NCBI GenBank assembly: GCA_014218235.1 | Contig: CM024757.1 | Coordinates: forward strand, 149,123,371-149,187,370 | Length of the DNA: 64,000 nt | From: Colocasia esculenta | Taxonomy: Eukaryota; Streptophyta; Magnoliopsida; Alismatales; Araceae | Reading direction: 5' to 3' | Part shown: in pieces, positions 53,265 to 62,547 of the stretch | Numbering within the stretch: the first letter of the stretch is position 1 | Layout: every line of letters starts with the position of its first letter | Program-made: the position numbers and the translations under genes | The notes under the pieces: generated by a model | Seen by the model: only the letters and a program-made list of their open reading frames with translations | Database searches by the model: none | Told to the model about the DNA's origin: nothing

Positions 53265-54890
53265 TCTCTCTTAAGGTTTGGGTTGAGTGCTATGCATTGT
53301 CTAAGGGGGAGTTCTTTGCATTTCATAACTCCTTGCTTCCTCAAGCTACATTGCTCATATCTCTCTCACTTTCAATTCCATTTCCCTTTTTACAATAAAT
53401 TCTCCACTTCTGATTGTGTTGAAACTTCTTGGTATATCAAATAGTGACTTGGAGAAGGACAGGTTATGCTTGTCTGGACACTTTCACTATGCGTGAGAAC
53501 ATATCTCCGCCAAGTACTAAGAAGTTAATATGCAATAGTTGAGGGGGAGCTTTTATTGTTCAAAGAGAATTTCTTTTCTGATTTCAAAACTTGCACAGTT
53601 TTCACTTCCATTTCCTTTTGGCAATGAATTCTTCAACTCTTATTGTATTGAAATCTCTTGGTATATCAAATGGTGACTTGGAGAAGGACAGGTTATGCTT
53701 GTCTGGACACTTTCACTATGCGTGAGAGCTTATCTCCGCCAAGTACCAAGAAATGAATATGCAATTGGTGAGGAGAAGTTCTTGTTGTCCAAGAAGAAAA
53801 TCTCTTTCTGATTTCAAAAATGCATATCTTTATTTTGATGAAAAATGGTTGAAATCATCATCTCAGGGGGAGCTAGAAAATTCACAAGTCATCTTTTTGC
53901 AAATTTCAAAACCCTTCTTGCATTTCATCAATTCCTTGCATGATGTCCTCATTCTAAAGTCTAGAGTCACAAAATGAACCTTGAGTGATATATTATATAT
54001 TTTTTAATCAACTTACAACTATGTCTCTCAATCCACAGAACTTCAGATCTCTTCCTAAACTAAATGACAATTTGTGCCTTGAACTTAAAACATTTCCTTG
54101 TTTGCAACTGATGACTGGATGTATTTGAATTCTATCTCACAAACTCTCCAAAATCTTGTAAAATCCAACAGAGCAATGGCATCTGTGCTGAGAAACTGCA
54201 CACCTTCACAATGAATGAAGTGCTATGTATGTCATGAGGCATTATTGCTAACTCTGTTCAAAGGGGATCCAAATTGAAAATAACTTCAAAATTTAAGCAA
54301 TTATGTGCTATGCTTTTTGATGATGACTGAGTAACTGGAAATATTGGCGTCTACAAAACGTATATTTTCATGTCAAAAGGTCATCATTTACCCCTTTGAG
54401 ACTTGACAATGATTAAATCTTAAGTATCCAGGGACTATGGTGTGTAAAAAGCACTAGTACTTGAGTGAAAGAGATTTATATCATTTGATAGTTTGTTAAA
54501 AGAACAAAAATATGAAAGTTATTGGAGATTTGTTTAGAAAGAATCATCTTCCTCCTTCATCAAGTTGTTCTTTAAGTTTGTGTTTTACTTTCAACACAAC
54601 TGTATTTAGTCTAGATGACATCTTTAATTCTTGAAAATTGAGAAACATGGTAGTTTTTGGTTGATTGTTAGATACATTATATCCCTCAATTTATCATTTT
54701 GTTGATTCAAGTCTTGGAATGCTAATATCCTGTTGGAAATTGTTTGAAACACTTGAACTGTGATGAATTTTTGCAAAATACAACAAATGAATTTTTAAGC
54801 CTCTTAAAAATCCTTGAAATGATAATTCCTCTCATTATTTATCATTATAAAGATGTCCCCAAATTTCTCAAAAATTTCCTCTCAAAGATT
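53265..54890 (+). repeat. Sirevirus spacer with repeated polypurine tracts and a ~229-bp direct repeat
   Basis: Purine tracts of the AGGGGGAG form occur at 53303-53311, 53541-53549 and 53865-53873, as in other Sireviruses. A direct repeat with 229-bp offset (about 53370-53598 and 53599-53820) shares GTGACTTGGAGAAGGACAGG and CACTTTCACTATGCGTGAGA. No gene is supported; the frame at 53753-53977 and the N-terminal part of 54744-55352 have no recognisable domain. Confidence 0.7.
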
Positions 54891-54911
54891 CAAATTTCTT
54901 TCAAAGGCTGT

Positions 54912-55090
54912 GTCGACACAATCCTCTCTCGTGTCGACACACAACCCCAGTCAGGTCGACACACCCTTCCTCATGTGTCGACACTGCCTTCTTGCCAGAC
55001 CCTTTTCAAACCTTTCGGGTTCACCTTAAACCCTTGTTGTTCCTGCGGGGCAGTGTACCACTGCATCTCTTTTTGGGCGTCAGGTCGACC
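54912..55090. promoter_or_regulatory. GTCGACAC cluster upstream of the accessory gene
   Basis: Four GTCGACAC copies (54912, 54933, 54955, 54977) and a GTCGACCC near 55083, 130-300 bp before the ATG at 55214. Same motif as in the LTR, placed as if it were part of an internal promoter. Confidence 0.7.
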
Positions 55091-55213
55091 CGACGGCCTC
55101 ATTTCCACTCCTTTCCGGCAAGAATTCCTCTCAAATTTCTCTCTAGCTCTCATCCCCCTTCCATCATCTCTCCATTCTTCCATTTCCTCTCCTAATTCCA
55201 CTCCTCTTGCACC

Positions 55214-55939
55214 ATGGTCCGCAAGTTGGGTCCCCGCCGTGGCGCAAGATCAGCGGCCTCTTCAAGGCCAGTTCCGGCACAGGTTCCAGTTGAACAGATG
55301 GAAAGAAGAACAAAGAGGAGAAACGATCCTGCCTCTTCTTCTGCACCTCTGAGGGCTTCCAAGCGTGGCAGGACCTCCACTTCAGGCAGAGGTGGTAATG
55401 TTTCAAACCCTAGACCAGAGATTTCGGGCGATTCCTCTGACCATCCTGAGGAATCATCTTCCTCTTCTTCTTCTGAGTCTCAAGAGGATATTCCCTCAGA
55501 ATCCGTAAGTGCAGCCAAGTTGATTTTGAAGCCAAGAATACTAGACCTTTCAGACATCCAACTAGCAGACTCCCTTCCTGAAATTCAAACCTACTTTTCC
55601 TTTCAATCTTGGATACCCTTTATTTCTGAATTTCAAGTCTGCTATCCAAGATTAGTTAGAGAGTTCTACAAGAACCTCACCTGCACAGACGAAGGGTATG
55701 AATCCAAAGTCAAGGGAATAGCCATAGACATGCCAACTGCAGTAGCTGCCTCCATTTTCAAAGTACCAGATGAAGGGGCAGACTACCATGAGTTTGAATT
55801 TGATTTACATGAAGCCTACTCCATCTTGACAGGCCTTCCTGCAGATGAATCAGATCCCAAACAGACCTATGTAACCAGGTTCAATGCAAATACCTTTCCA
55901 CCTGTGTTAAGGGTCATCCACCACATTTTGACCACATAA
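55214..55939 (+). CDS. Sirevirus post-pol ('env-like') accessory gene, N-terminal part
   Basis: Starts at ATG 55214 in the context CACCATGG. A basic Arg/Lys/Ser-rich N-terminus (possible nuclear localisation, RRTKRR) and a Ser/Glu acidic patch precede a folded domain (VCYPRLVREFYKNLTC, KVKGIAIDMPTAVAASIFKV, FDLHEAYSILTGLP). This resembles the 'putative plant transposon protein' domain (PF20167, Transposase_32) from memory. There is no signal peptide or membrane helix, so nothing supports an envelope role. The frame ends early by a probable one-base deletion near 55936; the domain continues in the next frame. Confidence 0.8.
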   Translation: MVRKLGPRRGARSAASSRPVPAQVPVEQMERRTKRRNDPASSSAPLRASKRGRTSTSGRGGNVSNPRPEISGDSSDHPEESSSSSSSESQEDIPSESVSAAKLILKPRILDLSDIQLADSLPEIQTYFSFQSWIPFISEFQVCYPRLVREFYKNLTCTDEGYESKVKGIAIDMPTAVAASIFKVPDEGADYHEFEFDLHEAYSILTGLPADESDPKQTYVTRFNANTFPPVLRVIHHILTT

Positions 55940-55968
55940 TTACCCCTCAAGGTGGTGGAAGGGATAGG

Positions 55969-56637
55969 TTGACAGACATTCAGAGGTTCATCCTCTATTG
56001 CATGGTGAAAGACATCAAGATCAACCTCCATGTGATTCTCTATCAAATCATAGCTGAAACAACAAGGACAGACCTAAAGAGATCACTTCCTTATGGAGCA
56101 CATCTGACCTCAGTGTTCAAGCACTTTGGTGTGCCATTGGAAAATGAAAAATCCCAATCCATTCCCAAGTCAAACATCTACACTTTTAAGAATATCCAGA
56201 AGTTTATGGGATTTAGATTGGAGGGAAATCAGATTAGAAGAGGACCAATTGTGGTTGAGGCCCCTCAAGCTCAGGAGGACCAGCCTCAGGTTCAAGGGGA
56301 TCAGCCCCAAGCACAAGAGGACCAGCCTCCAGCTCAAGGAGACCAAAATCAGGAGGATCAGCCTCCACCTCATGAGGGCCAGCCTCAAGTTCAAGAGGAA
56401 CAAGTTCACTTGCCAGAGGATCAGCCTCTAATGGATGAGGACCAGCCTCATATCCCTCCTGAAGGTGGCATTCAGCTTGAAACCCCTATTCCACCTCAGG
56501 ATGATCCTTCCTCTTCCTTGCCACATACTTTTGAACCTCCACATTTCCCTCTACATTCCAATCTTCCACTTCTTCTGGTGGGTCCTCAATTCCACCAGAA
56601 TTGTTCTCTTTCCTCAATGCCAAATTTGATACATTGA
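55969..56637 (+). CDS. Accessory gene, middle part with Gln-Asp-Gln-Pro repeats
   Basis: Continues the domain (LTDIQRFILYCMVKDIKINL, HVILYQIIAETTRTDLKRSL, AHLTSVFKHFGVPLE), then 12 or so degenerate repeats of QAQEDQPQVQGDQP (56260-56450) and a Pro-rich linker. The first codon of this frame is arbitrary. A second frameshift near 56540 moves the true reading frame to the next segment. Confidence 0.75.
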   Translation: MTDIQRFILYCMVKDIKINLHVILYQIIAETTRTDLKRSLPYGAHLTSVFKHFGVPLENEKSQSIPKSNIYTFKNIQKFMGFRLEGNQIRRGPIVVEAPQAQEDQPQVQGDQPQAQEDQPPAQGDQNQEDQPPPHEGQPQVQEEQVHLPEDQPLMDEDQPHIPPEGGIQLETPIPPQDDPSSSLPHTFEPPHFPLHSNLPLLLVGPQFHQNCSLSSMPNLIH

Positions 56638-57245
56638 ACTCCACCATTCAAACAATGTCAGACCAATTTGAATTGAGAGTTCAAAGACTAGAGAACACAG
56701 TGTCAGCAAAATTTATTGAGCAGAAGGCAGCTTCAGATTATGCAGCTCAGAGATTTAACAGACTTATAGGCACTCTGGGAGATTCCTATATTGAGCTAAA
56801 AGAGCATCAGGACAAGTTGGAGAAAGTTCTTCAGGGAATTTTGGCAAATTCCCAAGCAGATGTCTTCAACACCAAGCAAACATTACATGAGATTTCCAGC
56901 ACCAGATTGTCATTTGCTCATTTTGTGGATGATTTAGAAAGTATGAGGAACTTCAATGAGCACATTGACAGGCAGATTACAGATTTGACCAAGGAGTTCA
57001 AGATAATGCAGAGACCTGGTTGGTCAGCTGGCTCATCATCTTCCTCACAACACAGTGCAGCTGATCTAACCAGACTTCAGGCCACTTTGCTAGAAAATTC
57101 AGATCGAATGGAACACTTTTTGAGCACAAAAATGATAACCATTCAAGATCAAATCAAGTCTAGCCTGAACTTCATGGAGAAAAGACTGTCAGACATTGAA
57201 CTTCTTCTTGCTCCAATTCCTCCTCCTCCTCCATCTTCTACCTAA
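56601..57245 (+). CDS. Accessory gene, C-terminal coiled coil
   Basis: Continues from SSGGSSIPPELFSFLNAKFD in the upstream part of this frame. Predicted coiled coils: DTLNSTIQTMSDQFELRVQR, HQDKLEKVLQGILAN, LTRLQATLLENSDRMEHFL, IKSSLNFMEKRLSDIEL. Ends with a Pro/Ser tail and a natural stop. Together the three segments would make a soluble protein of roughly 670 residues: basic N-terminus, transposon-protein domain, Pro/Gln repeats, coiled coil. Confidence 0.8.
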   Translation: MFSFLNAKFDTLNSTIQTMSDQFELRVQRLENTVSAKFIEQKAASDYAAQRFNRLIGTLGDSYIELKEHQDKLEKVLQGILANSQADVFNTKQTLHEISSTRLSFAHFVDDLESMRNFNEHIDRQITDLTKEFKIMQRPGWSAGSSSSSQHSAADLTRLQATLLENSDRMEHFLSTKMITIQDQIKSSLNFMEKRLSDIELLLAPIPPPPPSST

Positions 57246-57627
57246 TGTACATTTATTTTGATAATGGCAAAGGGGGAGAAGAATGAATGACTTGAATGTA
57301 ATATTTTGATGTAATGATCTTTTGAATGAAATGAAATGGTTGTTTTGGCTTCAATGCAAAGTATTGTGATTCTGAATGCAAATCTTTGTCTTTGTGTTTG
57401 AATACTTGTCCAATTGTTTGACTTGTGTGCACAAAATTTCTAATTTCAAGTAACACTGTATCTCACAAACACATCATCAATTGTTACTGAACAACATCAA
57501 AAGGTCCTTGACAAGTATGAACAAAAGGAAAACAAAATTTAAACAATAAAAATTGCTTAAAATCACACTTCATCAAAACCACATTGAAATATGGATTTAA
57601 TGTTGCCATCATCAAAAAGGGGGAGAT
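57246..57627 (+). other. Sirevirus 3' end with final polypurine tract
   Basis: A further AGGGGGAG copy lies at 57270-57278, and the priming tract AAAAAGGGGGAGA at 57614-57626 abuts the LTR start at 57628. The rest is AT-rich without a gene. Confidence 0.85.
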
Positions 57628-59367
57628 TGTTGGGTTGAATGCAAATTCATATCATTTCCCTCCTATTTTGATGATGACAAGAAGTGTTCTTAAAGCAATT
57701 TAATTGAAACATGTCAAAAACATCATACCTGAAATTCATGTTCAAAAAGTATTTTTCAAACCACATTTATCATTTATGGTCATGACAAATCATTTAACTA
57801 ATGATATATGTGTTCATTTTTCAGGTACAAACATTTTTATGCAAAAGATGAGTCGACACACCCATCAATGGTGTCGACACATCAACACAGATTCAAAGGC
57901 AAAATGTGTAAAAATGTTGAGACTGTGTCGACACATGTCAAGAGTGTGTCGACACGAGTGGCAGTTTTTCAGAAATCAAGCCTACCCAGGTCGACACACT
58001 CTCAGAGCAGGTCGACACTAGATCCCGTTTCCAGAACAGCCAGTTTGAAGAATTGGGTCAGCAGGTCGACACACTCTCAGAGCAGGTCGACACTAGACCC
58101 AGTTCCCAGAACAGCCAGTTTGCAGATTTGGGACAGCAGGTCGACACACTCAAGAGCAGGTCGACACGGGACCCTCTTCCCAGAACAGCCTTCTACATAT
58201 TCTGGACAGTGTGTCGACACTACCACCAGGGCAGGTCGACACACTACGGAAACTTTTCATCCTAAAAGTTGATGGCTGCCACGTGTCCTTCTAGGGCGAT
58301 CAGAATCTTCCTAGGAATGCGTGCCCTTGTACCCCAAAAGGTATCTTTGGAATCCTAAGGATATAAAGTGTCTTTTCGGCCAACCTTCACAAGTGAGAAG
58401 GACCCAACTCTCTCAGAGCCTCCAAGAAGCTCCTGGCGGCCAAGAAGAGCTCGTGTCTCCTTCCCCTGCTCTCCTTCCCAAGACCAATTCCCACCAATTC
58501 AAGATGTGGGAATTGGAATTTGATTCCTGAAGACTTCTCTGAAGCATTCCAAGGAGGCAGATCCTGTAGAAGACTTCTTGGGTGAAGAATTCGAGGAAGA
58601 TCCAATTTCTCAGATTGCAGAGCATCGACTTGGACTTCAAGCTTCACAAGTTCCTTCCCAATTCAAGCTTCTACAAGGGAGTACACTGAAGAACGAAGCA
58701 TTTCAATTCAATTTACCTTTTCTTCTGTTCTTCTGAGATATCTTTTGAGATTATGCAAGTGCTTCTGCATAACTCTCTTTAGAGTTCTCAAACTTCGACT
58801 AGATCTGTTGCTAGAGGATCTTAGTCTTAAGTTGGTGTCTAGCAGTTTCAGTGTGAGCATTGTGCTCAGGGTGTTGTGAGCCGTCGAGCTCAGTTTGAGT
58901 TGTAAGCTCAGGGTTGGTTTGAGCAGTCTTGCTCTGTGTTTCTAGAGTAGTCTTGCTCTAGAGGTTGTGTGAGTTGTATGCTCTGAAGTGTTGGAGTTGT
59001 TAGGCTCCTTTGGGTGTGTAGCCCAGTTGTGTTAGTGAAGCCTCACGGGTTGTGAGGGGTGGATGTAGGAATCACTTGGGTGATTTCCGAACCACCTAAA
59101 AAATCCTTGTGCATTTGTCTTCTGTGGTTTGATTGATTCATCCGCTAGATGCTTGCATAGGATTCGTTTTTAATTCACTTAATCAACTTGCTTCACATCT
59201 AAGTTTTTCAACTCACTCAAATCTAATCAGATCTGTAGTTTTTCACTGATAACATTGCCTCTGATTCTAAATAGTTTTCAAATTGCTTAAGCTTCCGCAA
59301 AAGTGGCTAAGATCTATTCATCCCCCCCCCTTCTAGATCTTTTCCACACATTCATTTCGATCCTTCA
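57628..59367 (+). repeat. 3' LTR of the Sirevirus
   Basis: 1740 bp. GTCGACAC array at 57852-58242 and TATAAA at 58362. Differences from the 5' LTR, found by eye, cluster between 58300 and 58610: four substitutions and four of five single-base indels; the fifth indel is in an A run near 59099. Followed by duplication AATAC and the rest of the solo LTR. Confidence 0.96.
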
Positions 59368-60341
59368 AATACATCGCGTTCATGCAACATGAATCACGAC
59401 GTCTCTTGTCGTCGCATTCTTGGATCTTGCCCGAAACCCAGAAAAACTTGACACCCTTCATGATTGACTTATAAATTGAAAACCAGTGATCTTTTGACAA
59501 AACTCTTAACATGAAAAATGACGAGGACAACTAGTTGAAGAAAATTACTATTTTATATTTGACCTAATTCAGCCTCGGTTTACATGAAACACATTAACAA
59601 CACAAAAAGCCCTAACCTTGCGTGACTAATGGAAAACGCTTAATACGACTTACATACTCCATGAAAATTGGGGAAAATGCTTGCAAATGAAACTAGACTC
59701 GATGATCTATCCATTGGTATGTGGAACTTTTATGTTCAGCCCGAGATCACCTACCTTTGTGTAGCTCTAAGACAAGTCGATGTACAGGTCACAACAGAGA
59801 ACCGTTGTGGAAGAAGCACGGTTCCTGGTCGTTCTCCTCCTCCTATGGTGCCCTAGGTCGATCTCCCACGACCCCAACACAATGATAAACCTTCCCTAAG
59901 AGTCTCTTGATGATTATTTATACATCTAGGGTTTATTCAAGTCCTAATGTATTTAGGAAATAGGGGTTGCAGTTTTTGCTTTGGTAGCTTCCATACTTTG
60001 CGGATTCTCCTCCCAATGGAAGTAGGAATACCATTAGGAAAGTTCCTAGCATGCCTAGGCACGAATTGGCTTGCCATTCATGGCCAATCACCCTAGTTTT
60101 AGCCCTAATTTGCCCTTTCCTAATTTCTGCATAATTATGGGTACTAATTTTAGGATTTATTGCTATTGGGTTTTGATCTTTGGCCCATCTAGAGTTGTCT
60201 TGGCCCACTATATCTCAAATAGTGGTTTTCATACTTTGGGAGTTTAACCATGACATTTATTTTATTTCTATTCATCATTTTTATTTATTGCTATTTTCCT
60301 ATATTTTAAATTATTTAATTTTTTTGGGGCGTTACACTTTT

Positions 60342-60782
60342 CATTTTGATTTCTTGGTGAAGGCACGTACTATTTGCTACCTCCTTGATTTGGCCAGCCT
60401 TTTTCTGGGTACGTACTTTTTGCTACCCTTTTTTGACCTTTTGGCTGTTCTTTGCCATTTAGGATTGGTTTGGCATTTTGCCTTTGCATTTGCATTTCTT
60501 TCATTGCCTCTGTTGTTATGACTTTGTCTTTCAGGTGAGAGTGGGTGGTCCCCTACTTGTAGTTTGCCCCTTTTCCAAACTTGACTGAGTGAGAAGAGAA
60601 AAGAGGTCACATTGACCTAATTAGACCATCCAAGCATACTTATGATTTTTTGGCTAATGGTCAATACTCCAACATCATGTGGTGTGTGAAGAGACCCTAC
60701 CTTGTTAGTGGCCAAGCGGAAAAAGCAGAGTCTCAAACCCACGACATTGACAAGTGATGAACAAACATACTTGACTGACTGA
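60342..60782 (-). other. 3' UTR of Tat pol
   Basis: Sequence between the CTTTT target copy and the end of Tat integrase. It joins 43865 when the solo LTR is removed. T-rich on the + strand, no recognised gene. The + frame at 60180-60521 spans the insertion junction and is not real. Confidence 0.55.
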
Positions 60783-61385
60783 CTAAGGGTAGAACTTCTT
60801 GAGGTAGATTGCATTCCACAGATGTGACAACTCAATTCCCTCGGCATCTACTAACCTGTAAGCGTTCCTTGAGTATGCTTCTTTGACAACGAATGGACCC
60901 TCCCAATTCTCTTGCAATTTACTCCTAGGACGTGGTGCCTTAATGACTTTGCGCTTTAGGACCATTTCACCCTCTTCAAATTTTCTCTCAAGGACTTTTT
61001 TGGCATAAAAATGTGCAATTCTTTGACGATAAACCTGTGCATGGTCGGCCACTATCATTCGCCTTTCGTCTAAGAGTTCAAGTTATGCTAATAAAGCCTT
61101 CCGACGTTGACTGGGGTCAAGTTCGAAATCCAATTGAACTCTAAGTGAAGGGACAAAGATCTCATATGGGAGTACCACGTTTGATCCGTATGTCAAAGCA
61201 TAGGGGGTTTTCCCCATAGGAGTTCGGGCTGAGGTGCGGTAAGCCCACAGAGCCCCAACTAAGCAGTCTGGCCAATCAACATTATTGTGAGATCTGCAAG
61301 TTTTCTTTATGATTTTGATGAGAGTTTTATTAGTAGCTTCTGATTGTCCATTACCTTGTGGATAATATGGAGATGAATGATGCAA
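60783..61385 (-). pseudogene. pol: Tat-lineage integrase, C-terminal half
   Basis: On the minus strand: HHSSPYYPQGNGQSEATNK (catalytic Glu region) at 61385 onward, VGALWAYRTSARTPMGKTPY, ALTYGSNVVLPYEI, then a frame break near 61083, then RQRIAHFYAKKVLERKFEEG, VLKRKVIKAP, LQENWEGPFVV and the end HLWNAIYLKKFYP at 60783. This is the normal Tat/Ogre integrase C-terminus, without chromodomain. The part of the core with the two catalytic Asp residues is missing. Confidence 0.85.
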
Positions 61386-61521
61386 ATGAATACCATATTT
61401 ACTTACATGTCGTGAAGCTCCTGCAAAGTGAATTGTGTCTTAGCAACTTTTGAGCAATTGCTATACCATTGACATGGCCACTACATTTACTAGAGTGAGC
61501 GGCTTCAACAATGCTTTGAGA

Positions 61522-62541
61522 CTAGATCTCATCAAGGCAACGAAGATAGACTCCACTGAGGGATTTCTTGTGGAGAATGCCACCTATGATCTTGTAACGT
61601 TTAGAGATGCGGCAAATGGCCCGTCTATCAGAAGAAGTGGCAAAATCAGGGAAGGATCCAACTTTGATATAGTTTTCAATGTCAAAGTACCAGGGATGGC
61701 CATCATCGAGATCGATTTCTAGCTCTTTTGAAAGTGCATGGACTCGAAGGGAGGGAGACTTGAGTTGAGAGAACCATGGATCAGCATGAGAAGGGATTTT
61801 CAATCTTTGTACGGACATGGTTTCAGAAGATCTCCCTAGCAGGATAGGGAGAGAAGAAGCTAGGGAAGCGAGTGAATCTGCTAGAAAGTTCTGAGCCCTA
61901 GGAGTGTGAAGTAGAGTGAGCTTCCTAAACTCCCGGATTACTCTTCCTACCAAGTCCTGGTATGGTTTCAACTTGGGATCCCGGGTCTGGTAGTTGCTAA
62001 AGGACTGTCGGAGTATCAATTGCGAATCTCCAATTATCCTTAACTCCTTAAGTCCGAGCAATAATGCCATTTTCAGCACAACTAGGAGTTCCTCGTATTC
62101 GACCACATTGTTCATGGCAGGGAAGGTTAGTTGGTAAACATGCGGAATCACTACCCCTTCCAGTGAGAGGAGGACTGCCCCTATTTCATTCCCTTTAGAA
62201 TTGAGGGCTCCATCGAAGTAAAGTATCCATGAAGGTTCACCATCAATAATGGCTCCTAACTCTTCATCTGGAAAGCTTTCATCAACGGGAGAACATGAAG
62301 GTAAGGGATGGTGGGCCAAATGTTCGGTAATGGCATGCCCCTTGATTGACTTCTGATTCACATAGGTGATGTCAAACTGATTAAGGAAACTTTGCCACCT
62401 CATCAAACGCTCAGTCAGAACAGGCTTCTCCAACAAGTACCAAATTGGGTCTATTCGCACCAGAAGCTTCACCTCGTAAGCTAGGAAATAATGCTTCAAC
62501 TTCTGGGCAACCCAGACGACGGCCGCACATGTCCTTTCCAT
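61522..62541 (-). CDS. pol: Tat-lineage RNase H, second (archaeal-type) RNase H and integrase zinc-finger start
   Basis: 339 codons open. First the end of the RT-linked RNase H (LVRIDPIWYLLEKPVLTERL, RWQSFLNQFDITYVNQ). Then a second RNase H of archaeal type (WILYFDGALNSKGNEIGAVL near 62222, EYEELLVVLKMALLLGLKEL, GDSQLILRQ, ADSLASLAS), the hallmark of the Tat/Ogre lineage. It ends in the pre-integrase linker (ISKRYKIIGGILHKKSLSGV). Stop at 61522-61524; the H2C2 finger continues brokenly to about 61440. Confidence 0.9.
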   Translation of the reverse strand: MERTCAAVVWVAQKLKHYFLAYEVKLLVRIDPIWYLLEKPVLTERLMRWQSFLNQFDITYVNQKSIKGHAITEHLAHHPLPSCSPVDESFPDEELGAIIDGEPSWILYFDGALNSKGNEIGAVLLSLEGVVIPHVYQLTFPAMNNVVEYEELLVVLKMALLLGLKELRIIGDSQLILRQSFSNYQTRDPKLKPYQDLVGRVIREFRKLTLLHTPRAQNFLADSLASLASSLPILLGRSSETMSVQRLKIPSHADPWFSQLKSPSLRVHALSKELEIDLDDGHPWYFDIENYIKVGSFPDFATSSDRRAICRISKRYKIIGGILHKKSLSGVYLRCLDEI

Positions 62542-62547
62542 GACAGT

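Larger units (their letters stand above)
46053..59367 (+). mobile_element. Sirevirus-type Ty1/copia retrotransposon, young, nearly complete
   Basis: 13,315 bp. LTRs 46053-47789 (1737 bp) and 57628-59367 (1740 bp), TG...CA ends, perfect 5-bp duplication AATAC (46048-46052, 59368-59372). iMet primer site, gag with long coiled-coil extension, copia-order pol (protease, integrase, RT, RNase H), repeated polypurine tracts, a post-pol accessory gene and a final polypurine tract. By eye the LTRs differ by 4 substitutions and 5 one-base indels, so insertion is recent. Still, gag, pol and the accessory gene each contain frameshifts. Confidence 0.96.
43866..60336 (-). mobile_element. Minus-strand solo LTR, split by the Sirevirus
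   Basis: Own sequence is 43866-46052 plus 59373-60336, 3151 bp. On the minus strand it starts TGTAACGCCCC (60336) and ends GGAGCATGACA (43866). Perfect duplication CTTTT flanks it (43861-43865, 60337-60341). There is no internal coding region, so it is a solo LTR. The internal block CCTCCCAGGACCAAACTGGG near 44731 matches, in reverse, the solo LTR at 39675, so they are related families. It carries a palindromic GCGACGG...CTGTCGC array. Short frames at 44300-44599 and 44964-45227 are not recognised. Confidence 0.88.

Noticed and set aside
43866..60336. Reading 43.9-60.3 kb as one complete retrotransposon
   Set aside because: The coding region belongs to the Sirevirus, which has its own LTRs and target duplication; the outer sequence joins as a single LTR without internal part.
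61450..61722. 90-codon + strand frame
   Set aside because: Antisense shadow of the Tat pol region.
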